The notes beneath the pieces were generated by a model. That model did no database searches. It worked only from the letters and a program-made list of their open reading frames with translations, and was not told the origin of the DNA. Source: Tessaracoccus sp. MC1679 (GTDB taxonomy: Bacteria; Actinomycetota; Actinomycetes; Propionibacteriales; Propionibacteriaceae). From it: DNA of 60,503 bases. Positions 1-10,120 of the stretch are shown here, piece by piece; position 1 is the first letter of the stretch, and every line of letters begins with the position of its first letter. The stretch spans positions 1 to 60,503 of the forward strand of contig NZ_JACJGB010000011.1 in the NCBI RefSeq assembly GCF_014164775.1. Direction: 5' to 3'. The position numbers and the translations under genes are program-made.

Positions 1-23
1 CACGTTCACACACCTCCGGCCTC

Positions 24-70
24 ACCCCACCCCCCCCCGCCCCCCCCCCCGCCCCCCCCCCCCCCCCCCC
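24..70. repeat. poly-C low-complexity tract
   Basis: Almost pure cytosine, broken only by single G or A bases. It carries no gene. It could be a real homopolymer tract, a low-quality read end or an assembly edge. The neighbouring genes contain several single-base frameshifts, which fits poor local sequence quality. Confidence 0.8.
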
Positions 71-107
71 GCGCCTCTGTCCGCAGGCAGGCAGCGGCCT
101 ACGATAG

Positions 108-772
108 CTAGGTGCATCTTCGTCCCACCTCGTCGTCGAGCATGACCGCGTCGTCGCCGAGCGGCACCCGCTGGCTGACGAGGACGTGCACTTCTCCACC
201 TCGCTGGTCGGGGCGGTGCTGGAGGATCTGACGCGCCCCGGCGACAGGGTGCTCGACCCCTTTGCCGGATTCGGCACCACGCCCCGGATGGCCGAGTCCA
301 TGGGCCGGAGGCAGTCGGCGTCGAGTTGCTGCCCGACCGGTGCGCCGCGGCGGCAGCGGTGGCCCCCTTGTCCACGGTGGTGCAGGGCGACGCCCGGGAA
401 CTGTCGCGCCTCGTCGTCGGCCCCTTCGACCTGGTGCTGACCTCCCCTCCGTACCGGGCAGCGGACGACGGGCCCGAGGACCCGCTCTCCGCGTACACCG
501 GGGCCGGCTTCTACCAGGATCTCGTCGAACTCCGGGGCATCCTCGCGCAGTGCGTCGACCTCCTGACGCCGGGGGGCCACGTCGTGGTCAACGTCGCCAA
601 CATCAACAGTGGCCGATGCTTCACGCCGCTGGCCTGGGATGTGGGGAGGCTGCTCGGCGAGGTGGGCCGGCTGACCCAGGACGTGTTCGTCTGCTGGGAC
701 CGCTCCTGGCATGACTTGGCGGGCGACTACCTCCTCGTCGCGGCGGCACCATTGCCGCGCCGCTCCTCTTAG
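108..772 (+). pseudogene. DNA methylase (N4/N6 type), frameshifted
   Basis: The protein would be an S-adenosylmethionine-dependent DNA methylase of the restriction-modification type. One frame (about 108-310) holds the SAM-binding motif region LDPFAGFGTT. A second frame (about 310-772) continues with AVGVELLPDR and the catalytic TSPPY motif (around 440-470), followed by a normal methylase C-terminus. The two halves read as one protein if one base is added or lost near 305-312. No good start codon lies before the GTG at 186, so the N-terminus is also uncertain. Because several genes in this corner are similarly broken, a sequencing indel is as likely as true decay. The motif TSPPY suggests N4-cytosine or N6-adenine methylation; the target site cannot be predicted. 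Confidence 0.7.
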
Positions 773-781
773 GCTGGGCAG

Positions 782-1216
782 ATGACAGTGCAGCAATTCC
801 TCAGTCGCGGGCGCACGGTCGACGAGGCGTACGAACTGGGCCGGGACCTGCGGCGCACGCTTCGGCGCAGCGATCAGGCAGAGCTCGTGCTGGGGGAGCG
901 CGACCTGGTCGCCACGATCGAGCGCACTCACGTCGGCCGGATCCCGGAGCTCATCGGCGTGCGGGTGAGCCGGATGCTCCAGTCCCCGTACGCCTTCTTC
1001 CGCGGCACCGTCGACGTCATGACGCGCGACCTGGCCGCCGGGCCGGTGAGCGGTGTGCACGTCGTCATCGACTCCGACGCGCATCTCGGCACCTTCGGCC
1101 TGTACGCCTCGCCGGAGCGTCGGCTCGTGTTCGACCTGAACGACTTCGACGCGGCGGGGATCGGCCCGTGGGAGTGGGCGGTGCACGTGACGATCTCCGA
1201 CTCCTGCACGCGGTAG
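782..1216 (+). pseudogene. DUF2252 protein, N-terminal fragment
   Basis: The first about 130 residues match the start of DUF2252 family proteins: an FFRGT segment, then DSDAHLGTFG, then the VFDLNDFD block and PWEW. DUF2252 proteins are usually about 400 residues long and their role is not established. Here the match stops at PWEWAV, near 1180, and the last few codons read into the tail of an unrelated gene on the other strand. The ATG at 782 lies ten bases after the stop of the methylase. The gene is therefore truncated by a rearrangement or by a chimeric join, not by a simple stop mutation. Confidence 0.7.
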
Positions 1217-2060
1217 GTGGTGGTTCGGCCTGAGACGGACGAGTCGCCGTCGTCGCAGGTGATGCTGGCGTCGACCCCGCCGGTGAGCGCGAGCGTAACG
1301 CCGTGCGTGCCAGGACGAGCCTTGGCGAACAGGTAGCTGCCGACGAGGTCCCCCGTGAGCGCTCCGCTCGCCGAGATCAGACCATCGAACAGGTTCGGCA
1401 CGTCGCTGCGCAACGCGATGCCCGAGAGGCAGTTCCCAGGAGAGCACTGGGGGTCGGCGTGCTGCGCGTTGACGTTGGGGTAGTAGCAGTGCAGGTTGAC
1501 CATGGATTGGGTGGCCGGGTCCCAGTAGTTGCAGTCGTCGTAGCCGTAGAGGGGCTGGCCGTCGGGCTTCAGGAGGTCGAGGCGGCTGACGATGGCCTGC
1601 CCGGTACCCGTCCAGCGCGCCAGACGCCCCGAGCGGTCGTCGACCGTGTGCAGCTTGGCCCCGGTGGCGGCGTCAGCGATCCACACCGACCCCTCGAAGC
1701 CCTGCTGCTGCTCGAGGAGCAGCTGCGTCCCGTCGGGCGAGACGTCGACGGCCGTGATGCCGCGGAGGGCCGCGTTGACCGGCGTCTCGGCCGTCAGATC
1801 ATTGACGGGGGCGACGAAGAGCATCCCGGCATCCCAGGCGACGCAGAAGGCGCCGGATCCGTCGGCGCTGGCCTCGCCGCGCGTGTAGTGGAGCTTCGCG
1901 CCGTCGGCCGAGAACGACGGCGTGCCGCGATGGGTCCGGTCAACGAGGCCCCACGTTGCAGATGTAGGAGCGGACCGCCGCCTCGGATCCTGACACTGGT
2001 CGCGCTAAGTCCGACGCAGGCCAGTAGGGCTGCCAACACGGAAACGAAGAGCTTCTTCAT
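1180..2060 (-). pseudogene. secreted beta-propeller-like protein, frameshifted
   Basis: The ATG at 2060 has a strong ribosome site (GGAGG about six bases upstream) and starts a clear signal peptide (MKKLFVSVLAALLACVGLSA). Downstream, in another frame, are repeats of the TolB/PD40 propeller type (SFSADGAKLHYTRG, VSPDGTQLLLE, VWIADAATGAKL) and then a cysteine-containing segment. At least one frameshift near 1940-2000 separates the signal peptide from the propeller. The coding frame fades out near 1180, where it abuts the truncated DUF2252 gene. It was probably an exported protein of unknown substrate; the present copy cannot make a full product as sequenced. Confidence 0.55.
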
Positions 2061-2198
2061 GGTTCCTCCTCGGCGGGAGCCGGCGGCACCGCCTGCGGCC
2101 ACCCTGCGCCGCCGTGCGGAGGGGCGCCGTGAGATCGGCTGCCGGACATCTCGATGCTACGCCTCACTCTGCCGTTTGACTAGGGGCGGGAGAGCCGA

Positions 2199-2231
2199 AT
2201 CGGGGGCCCGCCGGGTGGGCGGGCCCCCGAT
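2199..2231 (-). terminator. GC-rich hairpin after P-type ATPase fragment
   Basis: A perfect 14-bp stem (2199-2212 with 2218-2231) closes a 5-base loop. It sits just downstream of the minus-strand ATPase fragment ending at 2265. There is no clear U-tract, so termination strength is uncertain. Confidence 0.55.
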
Positions 2232-2264
2232 CGCTGGGAGCGCGACGAGACGGCCAACGTGCGT

Positions 2265-2797
<533 letters not shown>

Positions 2798-2800
<3 letters not shown>

Positions 2801-3211
2801 CGGATCGAGCACCGAACCAAGTCCTGGCGGTGCAATCAGGCGATCTGTGATCTTGCTGACAGCATCGTTCGCTTGTTCGCGCAGTTCCCGAAGACGGTCT
2901 CGGCGATGGCCACAGAGACCGGGCACGATGGGATCTTCTTTGTGAACGCGGCGAGTGCCTCGGACTACATCCGGGAGCATGGTCCCACTGTGATTCGCTA
3001 CAACAAGAACAGCAAAGTCCCTCCAGACGTCGCGGCTCTGAACATTGGCCAAGTGAAGGGGGAGACTTTTGAGCGCGTCATATTGTTCCTCCCCGACACG
3101 ATGACGGGTTACCTCACGGGCAAGAAGTCCAAACTAGCTCCGAAGTCAGCTGCCCAGCTATACGTGGCGGTCACCCGTGCGATGCACTCTGTTGCCGTAG
3201 TCCTCCCCTGA
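2798..3211 (+). pseudogene. UvrD/Rep-type helicase, C-terminal fragment
   Basis: The frame opens near 2798 with WRCNQAICDLADS, the part of UvrD-family helicases that follows the conserved arginine-rich motif, and ends with the family's signature VAVTRAMHSVAVVLP (motif VI), stop at 3211. Only about 135 residues of a protein normally over 600 remain; the ATP-binding Walker A region is absent. The left edge coincides with the broken edge of the metal ATPase fragment, so the two were joined by recombination or by assembly. It has no function by itself. Confidence 0.7.
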
Positions 3212-3575
3212 CGGCCCAGGGCGGCCTCATGACTCCCCCTTGAGCAATTGGACGTCACGAAGTAGTCAGATCGCTGGTGACTTCCACGTGGGCCGAGGGG
3301 CGCGCGGGCTTTGACCGTCCTTGACGGGAGGATCGTTGATGACCATCGCAGGGTTCCCTTCTGGGACATGGTCAGTCTTGGCCTCGGGCGCGCGCCCTAC
3401 TTTTGACAAACACCCGAGTCACGGCGTTCCGTAAAGAGTACTGAGCGGGCCAGCGTCAAATATGCGGCGCATCTCGACATGTAGCCCCGGTGGCCGAGTC
3501 GGAAGACGATGGCGCGGTCACCGTGGGATCCTTCGAGTTCACATCTCACAGCTCTCTCGAAAGGACATCGCCACG
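3212..3575. other. non-coding stretch before IS256 transposase
   Basis: No supported gene. The stretch should contain the left inverted repeat of the insertion sequence. I could not find a counterpart of the right-flank sequence here, so the left end may be damaged. Confidence 0.4.
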
Positions 3576-4946
3576 ATGACCGCTCCACACATTGTCGACC
3601 CCGCCCACGTGCTGGGCAACCTGCTCACCCAGGCCTCGCCGGACATGATGCGCACCCTGCTGCAGACCCTGATCAACGCCCTGCTGTCGGCTGACGCCGA
3701 CCAGGTCTGCGGCGCCGAATGGGGCCAGCCCTCCGCCGACCGGCTCGCGCAACGCAACGGCTACCGCCACCGCCCCCTCGACACCCGCGTCGGCACCGTC
3801 GATGTCGCCGTCCCGAAACTGCGCACCGGCTCCTACTTCCCCGAATGGCTGCTGGAGCGCCGCAAACGAGCCGAGACCGCCCTGATCACCGTGGTCGCGG
3901 ACTGCTACCTCGCCGGGGTGTCCACGCGCCGAATGGACAAGCTCGTCAAAACCCTGGGCATCGACGGGCTGTCGAAGTCCCAGGTGTCCCGGATGGCCGC
4001 CGAGCTCGACCAGCACGTCAACGAGTTCCGACACCGCCCCCTCGCCGAGGCGGGGCCGTTCACGTTCGTCGCCGCCGACGCCTTGACGATGAAGGTCCGC
4101 GAGGGCGGCCGGGTGATCAACGCCGTCGTGCTGGTGGCCACCGGCGTCAACGGCGACGGCCACCGCGAGGTCCTCGGGTTGCAGGTCGCGACCTCGGAGA
4201 CCAAGACCGCCTGGAACACGTTCTTCGCCGACCTGGTCGCCCGCGGCCTGGGCGGCGTCCGGCTGGTCACCAGCGACGCCCACGCCGGGCTGATCGATGC
4301 GATCGCCGCGAATCTGCCAGGGGCGATCTGGCAACGCTGCCGCACCCACTACGCCGCGAACCTGATGTCGGTGACCCCGAAGACGATGTGGCCGGCGGTC
4401 AAGGCGATGCTGCACTCGGTCTACGACCAACCCGACGCCGCCTCCGTCGAGGCCCAGTTCGACCGGCTCCTGGACTACACGAGCGACAAACTCCCCGCCG
4501 TCGCCGAACACCTCGACGCGGCCCGCTCCGACGTGCTCGCGTTCACCGGCTTCCCGCGCGACGTCTGGACCCAGATCTGGTCCAACAACCCCGCCGAACG
4601 CCTCAACAAGGAGATCCGACGCCGCACCGACGCCGTCGGGATCTTCCCCAACCGCGACGCGATCATCCGCCTCGTCGGGGCCGTCCTGGCCGAGCAAACC
4701 GACGAATGGGCCGAAGGACGCCGCTACCTCGGACTCGACATCCCTCACCCGCTGCCGCCTCACCCCCGTCCCCACCGAGGAGGTGACCGAGCCCCTAGCC
4801 CTCACCGCCTAACGAAGGAACCCCGCTACACCACTAGCCGGGACTTGACCGTGCGTCCTCAACCCTCCTACAAGAGCTGCTTGTCGCGCAACCTACTGTG
4901 CATAAACGGGGCTCTGTCCAATACAGGTTCCAATCTGGCGCCCTGA
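3576..4946 (+). CDS. IS256-family (Mutator-type) transposase
   Basis: This gene encodes a DDE transposase that moves its own insertion sequence by a circular intermediate, as is typical of the IS256 family. The ATG at 3576 has a GAAAGGA ribosome site. Recognisable parts are the N-terminal MRTLLQTL segment, the [16 protein letters not shown] block, [14 protein letters not shown] with the first catalytic Asp, VTSDAHAG with the second, a WQRCRTHY zinc-like segment, and the [14 protein letters not shown] motif with the catalytic Glu. The last part is odd: removing one C from the CCC near 4742 restores the expected family ending (…[10 protein letters not shown]… to a stop at about 4812). As sequenced, the frame instead reads on to 4946, adding about 45 unrelated residues. 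Either a real inactivating indel or a homopolymer error explains this. Confidence 0.9.
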   Translation: MTAPHIVDPAHVLGNLLTQASPDMMRTLLQTLINALLSADADQVCGAEWGQPSADRLAQRNGYRHRPLDTRVGTVDVAVPKLRTGSYFPEWLLERRKRAETALITVVADCYLAGVSTRRMDKLVKTLGIDGLSKSQVSRMAAELDQHVNEFRHRPLAEAGPFTFVAADALTMKVREGGRVINAVVLVATGVNGDGHREVLGLQVATSETKTAWNTFFADLVARGLGGVRLVTSDAHAGLIDAIAANLPGAIWQRCRTHYAANLMSVTPKTMWPAVKAMLHSVYDQPDAASVEAQFDRLLDYTSDKLPAVAEHLDAARSDVLAFTGFPRDVWTQIWSNNPAERLNKEIRRRTDAVGIFPNRDAIIRLVGAVLAEQTDEWAEGRRYLGLDIPHPLPPHPRPHRGGDRAPSPHRLTKEPRYTTSRDLTVRPQPSYKSCLSRNLLCINGALSNTGSNLAP

Positions 4947-5251
4947 TGGCACTGAGGCCGAGCTCCGATCCCAGTCCACCAGGCTCCGGGGCTAGCGGTG
5001 CCCCCGAGCCCCAGATAGCCTGGGACATCAGAACCTCAATTCGAAGTTGAGTCGTTCATCGAGGGCGCCTCTGTTCCCGCAGGGCGTCCTCACTTCATGC
5101 CAGGACGCACGCCCTCAATAGCACAGCACCCTGGTAGGCCACCGCGCCACCGCCTGACAACCAAGCGGGCCCTGGGAAGCGTCCGCGCGGTCCGTGCCTT
5201 TGCAGTTGCTGCCAGACTGTGGTGCGCCCGGCGCATGCCTCACTGCTGTGT
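4947..5251. other. non-coding stretch
   Basis: No gene is supported. It carries the right flank of the insertion sequence (CCGGGACTTGACC near 4840-4850 resembles IS256-type ends) and a small dyad CTCAA/TTGAG around 5034-5050. Nothing else stands out. Confidence 0.4.
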
Positions 5252-5483
5252 ATGGCGAACACGCGAGCCGTACCGCAGTGGCTCCTGGGCGGTCTCGGTG
5301 CCGCACTCACCGCTGCAGGCATCATCATCTTCGCACTCACGGGACCGGGACCTAGCTAGCTCCTTCGGGTGGATCGCCTACGTCCCTCTTGCAGACCAAC
5401 CATGGTTGCAGCCCGGACAAATTTGGGGCTACGCCCTGGTCTTCGCCGGCTCGCTCGTCGTGAGCGGAGTTGCCGGATTATGA
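5252..5483 (+). pseudogene. small membrane protein, frameshifted
   Basis: The ATG at 5252 starts a 35-residue peptide with one hydrophobic helix (LLGGLGAALTAAGIIIFAL) that ends at 5359. Immediately afterwards another frame gives a second hydrophobic helix (IWGYALVFAGSLVVSGVAGL) up to 5483. The two segments fit a two-helix membrane protein of about 75 residues broken by one indel near 5345-5360. I do not recognise a family. Confidence is limited because only hydrophobicity and coding style support it. Confidence 0.4.
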
Positions 5484-5635
5484 TGGGGCTACGTCGGCGT
5501 CAGTGATCACGAGAGGGCAGTGCGCTACCGAAGCGTGGTGCGCGCCGCCGGCAGGTGAAGAGGCCCAGGGCGACGCCGACGATCAGTTCGAGGATGAATC
5601 GCATCACCGTCACGCGCTGGCCGCGCACCAGCAGT

Positions 5636-6121
5636 TCAGTTGAGGCTCGCCAAGTTCGCGATATCAATCTTGTTGCGGCTGCGGATCGTCGTACCGGTTG
5701 CTAGCCGGACGTAGCCGTGGACGTTCCTTACGCTGTGCTCTAATGCTAGTGAGGCCGCTAGCGGGTCGGGATCTATGAGCCAGGTCACTGCTTCGGCGTC
5801 GGGGAGCCGGTGGGGTGGTGGGGTGCCTCGCCAGGACTCGGGTCTCATGGCCGCGACTGGTGCCTGCTTCCACATTCCACTCGCGCGGAACGTGATGCCG
5901 ACGTCAAGGATTGTGACCGGGAGACGCCCGATGTTGCTGGCGTCAACGGAGAGCCACCACTCGTCGGTTGCCGTGGTGTAGGCGTTCGCCACGGTGACCT
6001 TGACACGGGGCCCGGCCAAGACGGTGCCCCACACCGTGACAGCGAGTGCTGCCACGCCAGTCACGGCGCCAATGATGGCGATGGATAAGGTCCAATAATC
6101 CAACGGGGTGGGGTCGCTCAT
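5636..6121 (-). CDS. membrane-anchored hypothetical protein
   Basis: A 161-residue protein of unknown family. I chose the ATG at 6121 because GGGG stands about ten bases upstream; an earlier in-frame start at 6163 is possible. Residues of about 10-35 form one transmembrane helix (IAIIGAVTGVAALAVTVWG). The rest is a soluble, probably beta-rich domain with WWLSVDASNIGRLPVTI, which resembles the immunoglobulin-like domains of small bacterial membrane proteins. It is the last gene of a minus-strand series that begins with dnaB, with a gap of about 285 bases to the gene before it. No function can be assigned. Confidence 0.6.
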   Translation of the reverse strand: MSDPTPLDYWTLSIAIIGAVTGVAALAVTVWGTVLAGPRVKVTVANAYTTATDEWWLSVDASNIGRLPVTILDVGITFRASGMWKQAPVAAMRPESWRGTPPPHRLPDAEAVTWLIDPDPLAASLALEHSVRNVHGYVRLATGTTIRSRNKIDIANLASLN

Positions 6122-6406
6122 ATGCACAGCATCCCCTACTTGCGAGGGCTCGATACCCGGCATCCTGGGCCGCGCCGCGAGGGCATCGACAGCAACCTCG
6201 ATACCCTCCGTTCGTTCAGTTGCGGCAGCACAAGTGGCTGATCTCGGGGTGTTGGTGTCACGGAGCGGGGCCGCCTGCCCTCGCCGCTGCGAGACATGCG
6301 GTCTCTACTGGAGCTTCGCACCACGCAATCAACATGGTGCAAGGGCCCTGAGGACAGACTGCTAACGCCGATGTCCACTTCTGACACCAGCCAAGCCCTC
6401 GTCGGG

Positions 6407-7360
6407 TCAAGCACCGCAGTTGTCGCCATTCCGGCCCCGCGCGTCAAGAGGCACGCTGTACCATGGCCCGATCTCTCGTCCGCAAAGGTCGAGGATGGTC
6501 ACGGCCTCATTCCGTACGACACTCACATCTCGGGATTCAGGATCAACAAGCAATGCATCCCACTGGCCGCGCACTATCAAGGCGGGTCGCTCGTTCCCTT
6601 CAACTGAGACAAGGTACTTCGCGGAGAAGACGGGTGGAAATAGGGCTGCCATGACCGCAAAGCTAGCGATTGCTGTGTACCTGATCACCGAGAACGACGT
6701 CCAGGGCATCCCGACCGCATCCACTCTGCGGCTGATCTGCTCGTAGAGAGCCAATCGCTCCTCGCGTGTCATCAGCTCCGACGTTCGAGCGACCCGGGCG
6801 AGTCGACGGAGCTCAATGTCGCGAGTGTGCCGATACCGCGCCCCGAACAGCTCCAGACGCTCGGCAGTCGGCTCGAAGATTCGCCGCTCAAGACGCATCT
6901 CGATGCGTCGGTACGACAGGTATGAGATCGGTAACCACACCATAATCCACCACGGAAGTACACCGCTGTAGATAATCAGAATCACAATGCTGAGCGCAGC
7001 CACAGCAAAGCGCATCTCGTATGATACGCGACTCGAGGCGATCCACGAGGGAGCCCAAAGCAGGACCGCGATTGCCACTAAAGACATCATGGTCATAAGA
7101 GTCATATAGGTTAAGCGGTCAAAGTCAGCCCTGTCTAGAACCGCTACGACCTTTGAGAGGTTGCCGCGAAAATAGGCGACCAACTTGGAGATCACCATTA
7201 CTAAGCTTGCAATCGTTACCACGCCGGCGAGAGCGACCCACTGCGCCAACTGCTGGGACAGGGTTCGACCCTCTTGAGCCAAGTCGCGGGGGCTCACTGC
7301 AGGGGGCATCAGCCACCATTTGAGTCTCAACAGCCGAAGACGCTTCGCCCTAGTAATCAC
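6407..7360 (-). CDS. multi-pass membrane hypothetical protein
   Basis: A 317-residue membrane protein starting with GTG at 7360 (GAGGA eight bases upstream). Hydrophobic helices lie near residues 43-60, 85-105, 120-150 and 225-245. A cytoplasmic arginine-rich stretch (RRIEMRLERRIFEP) and a coiled, charged segment (RHTRDIELRRLARVAR) separate the second and third groups. Base composition is noticeably less GC-rich than that of dnaB, with more rare codons, so it may have a separate origin. It starts 15 bases after the stop of the helix-turn-helix gene, so the two are probably co-transcribed. I recognise no family. Confidence 0.65.
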   Translation of the reverse strand: MITRAKRLRLLRLKWWLMPPAVSPRDLAQEGRTLSQQLAQWVALAGVVTIASLVMVISKLVAYFRGNLSKVVAVLDRADFDRLTYMTLMTMMSLVAIAVLLWAPSWIASSRVSYEMRFAVAALSIVILIIYSGVLPWWIMVWLPISYLSYRRIEMRLERRIFEPTAERLELFGARYRHTRDIELRRLARVARTSELMTREERLALYEQISRRVDAVGMPWTSFSVIRYTAIASFAVMAALFPPVFSAKYLVSVEGNERPALIVRGQWDALLVDPESRDVSVVRNEAVTILDLCGREIGPWYSVPLDARGRNGDNCGA

Positions 7361-7375
7361 TGCAGTTTCCTCGCT

Positions 7376-8608
7376 CTAGTTTGGCAGATAGAGTCTGCCA
7401 GCGATCTCGATCGCTCGTGGATCCGCACCTGCCCCCCGCTCGTAAGGCTGCGCCGCAGAAGCCAACCCTGACCCACCTATTCTTCTGGTTTCACGATCGC
7501 CATTGGGATCTCGGTTGGTCCAGGCCAGACAGGCATGCACCTGGTGAAGGAAGAGCCCCAGGGTGCTGCGCACCGATTCGGGTTGGGTCATGCCCTTTTC
7601 GCGGTTGTTCAACTCGATCAGGCGGACCAGGCGGGGGCCAGTCCAGTTCGTGGGGTCGATCGGGAGCCTCATCAGGCCGCGGGCCAGGTTGCCGAGGTGT
7701 CGTTGCCCGAGGTGAGGGAGCACGGTGACCACCTGTGCGGCCAGTTTTTGCCAGGCCAGGGGGATCGGTGGCAGCTTCGGTCGCCTCTTGGAGGTTCCTG
7801 CGCGTCTTGGTGAGTTAGAACTCTCTAGAGCTGTAGGCCTAACGGAACCACTACGTGGTAGGTGGCGGGCCACTGTGCGAGCCATTCCGCGGGGCATGGT
7901 CAGGTGTCTCGTGGAAGCGATGCGGCGTTGCAGGCCGCCGTGGTGGGCATGGGCTGCGACGCGCTCGTCGGCGGTGAGGTAGCGGCCTTGGACGACGGTG
8001 ACGGACATGCCGATGGCTTCCAGGACGTAGCGGGCGTGACGGACGGCGTCGCGGCTGACGCCAAGCTGACGGGCAACCGTTTCGTGTGAGGTCCGCACTC
8101 CGCGGCCAGTGGCACCGTCGGCGTTGCCAGCGTCGTGGCGGGCGACCTTCATCACGAGGGGTCGGCTGGATTTGCAGCGGTTGATGGCGTCCTTGCCGCG
8201 GGCGCTGTGCAGCTCAAGCGAGGTGGCCAGGAGCCAGCGTTGCCGACCGTTCCACACGGGGATGGTGGCGGTTGTGCCGACCGGATCAGGTGCCCACGAT
8301 CGGCCCAGCTGTTCAAGGCCGGCGATCATGGACAGTGCGCGGCGGGCGCGCTGGATCAGCGGCGGGGGCCATCCGTGCTTCTGGGCGAGGGTGCGGACCG
8401 AGGTGCGACCTTCGCGACACAGCGCACCGGCGATCTGCAGCACGAGCTGGACCTGGTCGGCGAGGTCGGCGCGATTCAGGACCAGCATCCCGGCGACGCT
8501 GGTGATGCGCTCGGCGATCCATGCCGGCGTCTGCGGCGCCTCCGGCATGGTCTGCTCGGTTGGGCGTAGCTGGGCCAGGACGTCGCCGAGGAGTCCGTGG
8601 AGGGTCAT
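7376..8608 (-). CDS. helix-turn-helix protein linked to dnaB
   Basis: A 410-residue basic protein whose ATG at 8608 overlaps the dnaB stop (ATGA), so translation is coupled to the helicase. Residues of about 165-205 form a winged helix-turn-helix (TSHETVARQLGVSRDAVRHA), and another helical DNA-binding-like segment lies near residues 65-95 (TSVRTLAQKHGWPPPLIQRA). The C-terminal third (LPHLGQRHLGNLARGLMRL) is helical. The position directly behind a plasmid helicase suggests a replication initiator or helicase-loading role, but this is inference from neighbourhood; the family itself is not one I recognise. A transcriptional regulator is the main alternative. Confidence 0.7.
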   Translation of the reverse strand: MTLHGLLGDVLAQLRPTEQTMPEAPQTPAWIAERITSVAGMLVLNRADLADQVQLVLQIAGALCREGRTSVRTLAQKHGWPPPLIQRARRALSMIAGLEQLGRSWAPDPVGTTATIPVWNGRQRWLLATSLELHSARGKDAINRCKSSRPLVMKVARHDAGNADGATGRGVRTSHETVARQLGVSRDAVRHARYVLEAIGMSVTVVQGRYLTADERVAAHAHHGGLQRRIASTRHLTMPRGMARTVARHLPRSGSVRPTALESSNSPRRAGTSKRRPKLPPIPLAWQKLAAQVVTVLPHLGQRHLGNLARGLMRLPIDPTNWTGPRLVRLIELNNREKGMTQPESVRSTLGLFLHQVHACLAWTNRDPNGDRETRRIGGSGLASAAQPYERGAGADPRAIEIAGRLYLPN

Positions 8609-9978
8609 GGGTGGGCGAGGTTCGCGAACCGGGAGAACTGGCCCTGGAATGCCAGGGCGGAGGTTCCGGTTTGGCCGTTGCGGTTCTTCGCGACGATGAC
8701 GTCGGCCTCCCCCCTGCGGGGGCTGTGGGGGTCGTTGAGGTCGTCGCGGTGGAGCAGCATCACGATGTCGGCGTCCTGCTCCAACGAGCCTGACTCGCGC
8801 AGATCCGACAGCGCCGGCTTACGGTCGGCCCGTGTCTCGGCTGAACGGTTCAGCTGCGACAGCGCCACCACCGGAACGGCCAACTCTTTGGCCAGCAGCT
8901 TGATCTGCCGTGAAAACTCGGAGACCTCGACCTGGCGGGACTCGACGCGTCGCCCTGAGCTGAGCAGCTGCAGGTAGTCCAGAACGATCAGCCCAAGGCC
9001 CTGCCGTCGAAGTTGGCGTGCCTTAGAACGCAGCTCGAGCGGGGTGACGCCGGGCCGGTCCTCCAACCACAGCGGCGCATCCTGGACCGAGGCGGAGTGC
9101 TGGGTGATGGCATCCCACTGGCGGGAGTCCAGCTTCCGGTCCTTCAACGACTGCAGGGGCACTGTTGCCTGTGCCGCGAGGAGCCGCAGCATCAGTTCCT
9201 GCCTCGACATCTCCAACGACAGGAACAAGGTGGGGACCCGGTCGACGATCGCAGTCCTACGTGCGATGTCCATCGCGAAGGTGGACTTCCCCATCCCGGG
9301 GCGCGCCGCGATGATGACCATGTTTCCGGGCTGCAGCCCGCCGAGCAGGCGGTCCACATCGGTGAACCCGGTTGGCAGCCCCGGTGCGGTATCGGATTCG
9401 AGCCAGTCGAAGGTTTCCTCCAGCAGTGAGCCGGCCAGCGGGGTTGTTTCTCGTCGGCTGTTCTCGGTGACGGAGTAGATGGCCTGCTGGGCCTGGTCGG
9501 CGATGTCGGCTGCCTCCCCGTGCGCGTCGAAGCCCAGCTGGGTGGCCTTCATGCCGGCGGTGATCACTTTGCGGCGCAGTGAGTGGTCGCGGACGATCTC
9601 GGCGTAGTGGGTGGCGTTGGCGGAGATCGGGCTCGCGGCCAGCACCTCGTGGAGGTAGACGCTGCCGCCGATGGTGTCGAGGGCTCCGCGTTTCTCCAGC
9701 TCGTCGGCCAAGGCGATCGGTTCGGCGGGACGGCCGGCGTGGGTCAACGACACGATCGCGGTGAAGATCATTTCGTGGCGGGGCTGGTAGAAGTCCTCGC
9801 CGGTGAGGATCTCGGTGATGTCGTCGACGACGGTGCCGGTCATCATCATGCCGCCCAGCACGGCCTGTTCGGCTGCGTGGTCGTGGGGTGGGGTCCGGAG
9901 GAAGGTGTCGCGACTCGCCGGGGCGTCCGGCGATATAGGGGCCGTATAGGGGGTGCGTGGGCTGCGGGGAGCCGACAT
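8605..9978 (-). CDS. dnaB: replicative DNA helicase (DnaB family)
   Basis: This hexameric 5'-3' helicase would unwind DNA at the element's own replication fork. The N-terminal domain (EQAVLGGMMM… to YAEIVRD) is the DnaB primase-binding collar. The RecA-like core has Walker A (AARPGMGKST), the LSLEMS segment and Walker B (LIVLDYLQLL), then SQLNRSAE and the C-terminal DADIVMLLHRDD. The length of 457 residues is normal for the family and there is no intein. I chose the ATG at 9978, which has AGGACA eight bases upstream, over an earlier in-frame start at 10086. With this start, one CCCTATATAGGG-like repeat pair lies inside the first codons. A separate helicase suggests plasmid or phage-like autonomous replication. 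Confidence 0.93.
   Translation of the reverse strand: MSAPRSPRTPYTAPISPDAPASRDTFLRTPPHDHAAEQAVLGGMMMTGTVVDDITEILTGEDFYQPRHEMIFTAIVSLTHAGRPAEPIALADELEKRGALDTIGGSVYLHEVLAASPISANATHYAEIVRDHSLRRKVITAGMKATQLGFDAHGEAADIADQAQQAIYSVTENSRRETTPLAGSLLEETFDWLESDTAPGLPTGFTDVDRLLGGLQPGNMVIIAARPGMGKSTFAMDIARRTAIVDRVPTLFLSLEMSRQELMLRLLAAQATVPLQSLKDRKLDSRQWDAITQHSASVQDAPLWLEDRPGVTPLELRSKARQLRRQGLGLIVLDYLQLLSSGRRVESRQVEVSEFSRQIKLLAKELAVPVVALSQLNRSAETRADRKPALSDLRESGSLEQDADIVMLLHRDDLNDPHSPRRGEADVIVAKNRNGQTGTSALAFQGQFSRFANLAHP
9928..9957. repeat. CCCTATATAGGG-type half sites in dnaB start
   Basis: Two tandem copies of the core (GATATAGGGG and CGTATAGGGGG) lie at the 5' end of dnaB. The same core is repeated about fifteen times at 19.8-20.03 kb in front of parA and once more at 10097-10108. 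Confidence 0.7.
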
Positions 9979-10086
9979 GGGAAGTGTCCTATCTGTCCTT
10001 GTCAGAGCTGGAATGCTCGGGGGTGACAGACGGGCCGACGGCTTCCTGGTGCCCCGAAAATGGGTGCACTGAACCCGGCGTGCCAC

Positions 10087-10114
10087 TAGACACGCCTCAT
10101 ATAGGGGGTAGAAT
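10087..10114 (+). promoter_or_regulatory. candidate promoter with internal TATAGGG site
   Basis: TAGACA (10087-10092) and TAGAAT (10109-10114) are separated by 16 bp, close to the vegetative -35/-10 consensus. The spacer holds a CATATAGGGGG copy of the element's palindromic repeat, so a protein binding that repeat would block this promoter. It points away from dnaB, into the structured RNA region. It is unproven. Confidence 0.5.
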
Positions 10115-10120
10115 CGGACG

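Noticed and set aside
3546..4805. 419-residue minus-strand frame across the IS256 gene
   Set aside because: It is the opposite-strand shadow of the transposase; its composition (Gly/Val/Asp-rich) is typical for such shadows.
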